From Spirochaetales bacterium (GTDB lineage: Bacteria > Spirochaetota > Spirochaetia > Sphaerochaetales > Sphaerochaetaceae), in assembly GCA_012800465.1 (NCBI GenBank), contig JAAZJI010000172.1, positions 1 to 9,603 of the forward strand: a stretch of DNA of 9,603 nt, written 5' to 3'. This document shows, piece after piece, positions 6,720 to 9,603 of the stretch. The notes below the pieces were generated by a model, which was given only the letters and a program-made list of their open reading frames with translations, was not told the origin of the DNA and made no database searches. A program made the translations under genes and the position numbers. The first letter of the stretch is position 1. Every line of letters begins with the position of its first letter.

Positions 6720-7219
6720 GCACGGGTTCTCCTCTTCCTGTTTCTCCGGTTGAACGCCTCTACCGCCCGGTCGTGCTCCTCCTTGTCGAGACGGTCGATG
6801 AAGAGAACCCCGTTCAGGTGATCCAGCTCGTGCTGGATCGCCCGGGCGAAGAGACCCTCCGCCTCCACGGTGAACGGCCTGCCCTGCAGATTCCGGGCCT
6901 GGACGGTCACCCGGGCGGCGCGGGTCACCTCGCTGAAGATTCCCGGAATCGAAAGGCACCCCTCCTCGGCGGTCACGCACTCTTCGCTGGTGGCGATGAT
7001 CTCGGGGTTGATGAAGACCCACCGCTTTCCATCGCGGACGTCGATGACGAACAGACGCTCGGAAACACCGACCTGCGGGGCGGCGAGGCCCACCCCGTCC
7101 GCCTTCGCCATCGTCTCGAACATCGCATCGACCAGCAGGGCGAGCGCACTGTCAAATGTCTTTACGGGCTTGGCCTTCTCGGTGAGAACCTCTTCGCCCA
7201 GCGTATATATGTCCAACAT
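6716..7219 (-). CDS. def: Peptide deformylase
   Basis: Metallohydrolase that removes the N-formyl group from new proteins at the ribosome. The 167 residues are the standard bacterial length. All three family motifs are intact: GVGLAAPQVG (42-51), EGCLS (86-90) with metal ligand Cys88, and HELDHLNG (130-137) with ligands His130 and His134 and catalytic Glu131. A basic tail (RRNRKRRTRA) ends the protein, which may help ribosome contact; that is inference. The ATG at 7219 begins the typical sequence MLDIYTLGEEVL and has GAGG 5 nt upstream. Extending upstream to a TTG at 7258 adds residues unlike the family and runs through a promoter candidate, so I reject that start. The gene is 81 bp from priA, the only real gap upstream of the fumarase stop, and probably begins the seven-gene transcript; its stop overlaps fmt. 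Confidence 0.97.
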   Translation of the reverse strand: MLDIYTLGEEVLTEKAKPVKTFDSALALLVDAMFETMAKADGVGLAAPQVGVSERLFVIDVRDGKRWVFINPEIIATSEECVTAEEGCLSIPGIFSEVTRAARVTVQARNLQGRPFTVEAEGLFARAIQHELDHLNGVLFIDRLDKEEHDRAVEAFNRRNRKRRTRA

Positions 7220-7228
7220 CGTTCCCTC

Positions 7229-7258
7229 ATGATACCCATGCACCGCGGAGGTCGTCAA
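7229..7258 (-). promoter_or_regulatory. Sigma-70-type promoter candidate for def and downstream genes
   Basis: The minus strand has TTGACG (7258-7253; 5 of 6 with TTGACA), an 18-base spacer, and TATCAT (7234-7229; 5 of 6 with TATAAT). It lies in the gap after priA, where a promoter for the def-to-fumarase unit would be expected. A start 6-8 bases after the -10 box would fall near 7223-7221, only a few bases before the def ATG at 7219, giving an almost leaderless mRNA. The GAGG that would act as ribosome binding site for read-through transcripts from priA would then be mostly absent from the short transcript. Seen by eye only; not scored against background. Confidence 0.5.
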
Positions 7259-7300
7259 CGTCGAAGGCGCACATCGGGTCGAAGTCGGATCCTCCCGCCC

Positions 7301-9265
7301 CTACACCAGGGTCAACGGATCGATGTCGACTTCGACATGGACGGTGCCGGGCGGGGTGTAGGAGCCGAGGACCGTGGAAACAAGGTGGTGGGTCCGGGCG
7401 GCGCTTTCGCCCCTGATCAGGAGATGGTACCGCCAGTTCGAGGCGATCTTCTCGATCGGACACTCGCCGGCGACCAGAAGCCCGGGCCCTCCCGCCCTCG
7501 TCGCTTGGCCGAAGAGACGGGCGAGCTTTTCCGCCTCGGTGGCCACCTTTTCCCGATTCCGTCCCCGAAGCGTGATGTTGACCAGGCGGGTATAGGGGGG
7601 GAAGTCCGTCTCCTTCCGGGCGAGCAGCTCCCCTTCATAGAAGGCGGTCAAGTCCCCGCTGAGGGCATGCACGATCGCCGGATTGTGCGGATGGAACGTC
7701 TGAATCACCACCCTGCCCTTGTCGGTATACCGTCCCGCCCGGCCGGAGACCTGGACCAGCAGTCCGAAGGTCCGCTCCTGGGCCCTGAAATCGGGAATAT
7801 GCAGCCCGCTGTCCGCCAGCACGATGCCGACCAGCTCCACATGGGGGAAGTTCAACCCCTTGGCGACCATCTGCGTTCCCAGGAGGATATCCGTCTCGCC
7901 GTTCTTGAAGCGCTCCAACACCCCCCGGGTGTGGCCCTTCTTCCGGGCGGTGTCGGTATCCAGCCGCTCGAGGCGGGCGAATGGAAAGAGGCTTCTCACC
8001 TCCTCCTCCACCAGCTCGGTCCCATATCCGCTGTAGCCCACATCGATGGAACGGCAGGAAGGACAGCTTGTCATCGGACTTTGGGTATGGCCGCAGTAGT
8101 GGCAGACGAGCCTTCCCTTCTGCTTGTGGTAGGTCAGGGAGACGTCGCAGTGGGGACAGCGCAGCTCGAACCCGCAGCTTCGGCAGTGGAAGAAGTAGGA
8201 GAACCCCCGACGATTGAGAAAGAGGATGACTTGTTTCTTCGCCCTCAGCGTCTCCTTCATCAGATGCTCGAGCCGGGCGCTGATCGTCCGCTTCTCCCCC
8301 AGGAGGTTCACCACCTCGACCTTCGGAAGCGCCCCGCCGGCAACCCGCTTCGTCAGCAAAAGCGGCATTATAGCGCGGGTCTTGTGCATCAGATGGTACG
8401 CCTCCAGGGAGGGGGTGGCGCTGCCCATGACCAGGCGGGCTCCCTCCTGCAGGATCCGGTGCTGGGCGACCTGGCGGGCGTGGTAGCGGGGGGTGTTCCC
8501 GCTTTTGTAGCTGGTCTCGTGCTCCTCGTCGATGATGATCAGCCCGAGGTTCTCCACCGGGGCGAAGACCGCGCTCCGGGCCCCGATCACGAGGTCGACC
8601 TCCCCCTTGAGAATCCTTCGCCACTGCTTCAGTCGCTGGCTGGGGGTCAGGGCGGAGTGGAGGATCGCCACCCGGCTTGAGAAGCGCCCCGCCACTAGGG
8701 TGGCGAGCTGGTGGGTCAGGGTGATCTCGGGGACGAGGTAGATCACCCCCTTCCCTTCGGCGATGACCGCCTCGGCGGCCCGGAGGTAGACTTCGCTTTT
8801 TCCGCTGCCCGTCACCCCGTGCAGGTAGAACATCCTTTCATCCGAGTCCAAGATGCTCGAAAGGGCGGACTCCTGCTCGGCGCTCAGCCGCTCGATCCGC
8901 TCGAAACTGAACGCCTCGTCCTGCTCGAGGCCGCCATAGGCGGAATCCCGCCGCCCGCCGGGGATGATCAGGGAAATCGCCTCTCCCTCCGAACAAAGAT
9001 AAAAGCGAGCGATCCACCGGGCAAGCGCGAGCGTCTTTTCGGTGAAGACCGGCTCGGAGTCGATCATCCGCTTCAGCTCCTTGAGCTTGAAGGCCGAATC
9101 GTCTGTGTCCCGGACGCCGACGATGTAGCCGGTCACCTCCCGGGAGCCGAAGGGGACGACCGCCCGACGGCCGAAGAGGGAATCGTCCCGAAGCTCCTCG
9201 GGGATGAGATAGGTGAAGGTCCGCTTCAGGGGCACGTCCACCAGGATGTCGGCATAGCGGGGCAT
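7301..9265 (-). CDS. priA: Primosomal protein N' (replication restart helicase PriA)
   Basis: Superfamily 2 helicase that recognises stalled or collapsed forks and reloads the replisome. The 654 residues include an N-terminal 3'-DNA-binding domain (about 1-105, with RTFTYLIPEEL and VVPFGSREVTGYIVG), Walker A GVTGSGKS (150-157, Lys156), Walker B DEEH (246-249), GSATPS (281-286), and late helicase motifs LGTQMVAKGLNFP and VSGRAGR (about 462-512). Eight cysteines in four CxxC pairs (361/364, 370/373, 388/391, 401/404) make the two zinc sites. The distance from the N-domain to Walker A is about 75 residues shorter than in E. coli, so the winged-helix domain appears absent. The ATG at 9265 overlaps the upstream glycosylase stop as TGATG and has GGGAAGG 5 nt upstream; a GTG one codon earlier is possible. 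The gene ends with TAG. Confidence 0.97.
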   Translation of the reverse strand: MPRYADILVDVPLKRTFTYLIPEELRDDSLFGRRAVVPFGSREVTGYIVGVRDTDDSAFKLKELKRMIDSEPVFTEKTLALARWIARFYLCSEGEAISLIIPGGRRDSAYGGLEQDEAFSFERIERLSAEQESALSSILDSDERMFYLHGVTGSGKSEVYLRAAEAVIAEGKGVIYLVPEITLTHQLATLVAGRFSSRVAILHSALTPSQRLKQWRRILKGEVDLVIGARSAVFAPVENLGLIIIDEEHETSYKSGNTPRYHARQVAQHRILQEGARLVMGSATPSLEAYHLMHKTRAIMPLLLTKRVAGGALPKVEVVNLLGEKRTISARLEHLMKETLRAKKQVILFLNRRGFSYFFHCRSCGFELRCPHCDVSLTYHKQKGRLVCHYCGHTQSPMTSCPSCRSIDVGYSGYGTELVEEEVRSLFPFARLERLDTDTARKKGHTRGVLERFKNGETDILLGTQMVAKGLNFPHVELVGIVLADSGLHIPDFRAQERTFGLLVQVSGRAGRYTDKGRVVIQTFHPHNPAIVHALSGDLTAFYEGELLARKETDFPPYTRLVNITLRGRNREKVATEAEKLARLFGQATRAGGPGLLVAGECPIEKIASNWRYHLLIRGESAARTHHLVSTVLGSYTPPGTVHVEVDIDPLTLV

Positions 9266-9603
9266 CACGACCTTCCCGGCAAGGCGATGTCCAGAAACGA
9301 GGCGATCTTCTTCAGATCCTCCCACACCGGACGTTTCAGGCTCGGATCCCGAAGGACCGCCGCGGGGTGGTAGGTGACGAGGACCGGAATCCCCTCATGG
9401 CGGTGGAACGTCCCCCTCATGGCGGCAAGAGGATCCGTTCGTCCCAGAAGGGTCTGGGCGGCGACCCGACCGAGCAGGAGGATCGCCCGGGGCCGGAGCA
9501 GCCGGATCTGACGGGAGAGGTACGGCAGACACGAGGCGACCTCGTCGCTTCTGGGATCGCGGTTGTCCGGAGGACGGCACTTGACGATGTTGGTGATGTA
9601 CAC
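9265..9603 (-). CDS. udg: Uracil-DNA glycosylase, family 4 iron-sulfur type (partial, 5' end beyond window)
   Basis: Base-excision repair enzyme that removes uracil from DNA. Only the last 112 codons plus stop are in the window, roughly half of a typical 200-residue protein; the valine codon at 9603 is internal (family sequence ...VYITNIVKCRPP...), not a start. Cys9 and Cys25 of the visible part (CRPPDNR ... DEVASC, a CX15C spacing) are the usual second pair of [4Fe-4S] ligands. The segment ILLLGRVAAQTLLG follows, and then TYHPAAVLRDP, the family 4 active-site motif with its conserved His, and a closing KRPVWEDLKKI helix. The N-terminal catalytic motif and first two cluster cysteines lie outside the window, so they cannot be checked. 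The stop overlaps the priA ATG by one base, linking repair and replication restart in one unit. Confidence 0.93.
   Translation of the reverse strand: MYITNIVKCRPPDNRDPRSDEVASCLPYLSRQIRLLRPRAILLLGRVAAQTLLGRTDPLAAMRGTFHRHEGIPVLVTYHPAAVLRDPSLKRPVWEDLKKIASFLDIALPGRS

Noticed and set aside
7220..7300. Terminator after priA
   Set aside because: I could find no stable hairpin followed by a T-run in this 81-bp gap, so read-through from priA into def is likely in addition to the promoter candidate.
6773..8680. A 635-codon open frame on the plus strand opposite priA and def
   Set aside because: Its translation is a low-complexity mix rich in Gly, Arg, Asp, Glu and Pro without family motifs. It mirrors the GC-rich codon use of priA, whose helicase and zinc motifs leave no doubt about the coding strand.

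Overview
The window is a compact, GC-rich stretch of bacterial chromosome in which every supported gene lies on the minus strand, so transcription runs from base 9603 towards base 1. Two proteins imply a cell with an outer membrane: a 729-residue patatin protein with a signal peptide, a POTRA-like segment and a C-terminal beta-barrel, and a lipoprotein of the Mip/FkpA type. The style of Fmt, PriA (654 residues, no winged-helix domain), the patatin-barrel protein and family 4 uracil-DNA glycosylase suggests a spirochaete-like diderm. That taxonomic guess is an inference from recalled family resemblance and is only moderately secure. No mobile element, CRISPR array, rRNA or tRNA was found.

Layout in transcription order: (1) 9603-9265, the C-terminal part of a family 4 uracil-DNA glycosylase, cut by the window edge; (2) 9265-7301, priA, whose ATG overlaps the preceding stop in a TGATG; (3) an 81-bp gap with a good sigma-70-like promoter placed so close to def that the def mRNA would be almost leaderless; (4) 7219-6716, def; (5) 6719-5781, fmt, with a GTG start overlapping the def stop; (6) 5784-3595, patatin/POTRA/beta-barrel protein; (7) 3595-2657, radical SAM protein of the YhcC/YtqA (TIGR01212) family; (8) 2657-2178, VanZ-like membrane protein; (9) 2200-1343 and 1340-822, the alpha and beta subunits of a class I, iron-sulfur fumarate hydratase; (10) a 127-bp gap, then 694-1, a Mip/FkpA-like FKBP lipoprotein cut by the left edge.

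From def to the fumarase beta gene every junction is an overlap or a 2-bp gap, so these seven genes very probably form one co-transcribed, translationally coupled unit. The udg-priA pair is coupled in the same way just upstream. The core priA-def-fmt order is a widely conserved bacterial arrangement joining replication restart and maturation of the N-formylmethionine start. The following genes (outer-membrane patatin, putative tRNA-modifying radical SAM enzyme, VanZ-like protein, fumarase) are a lineage-specific extension with no single obvious pathway. I see no convincing evidence of a wholly new system. The most interesting items are the type Vd-like patatin, the leaderless promoter candidate for def, the shortened PriA, and the FKBP domain with substituted active-site positions.
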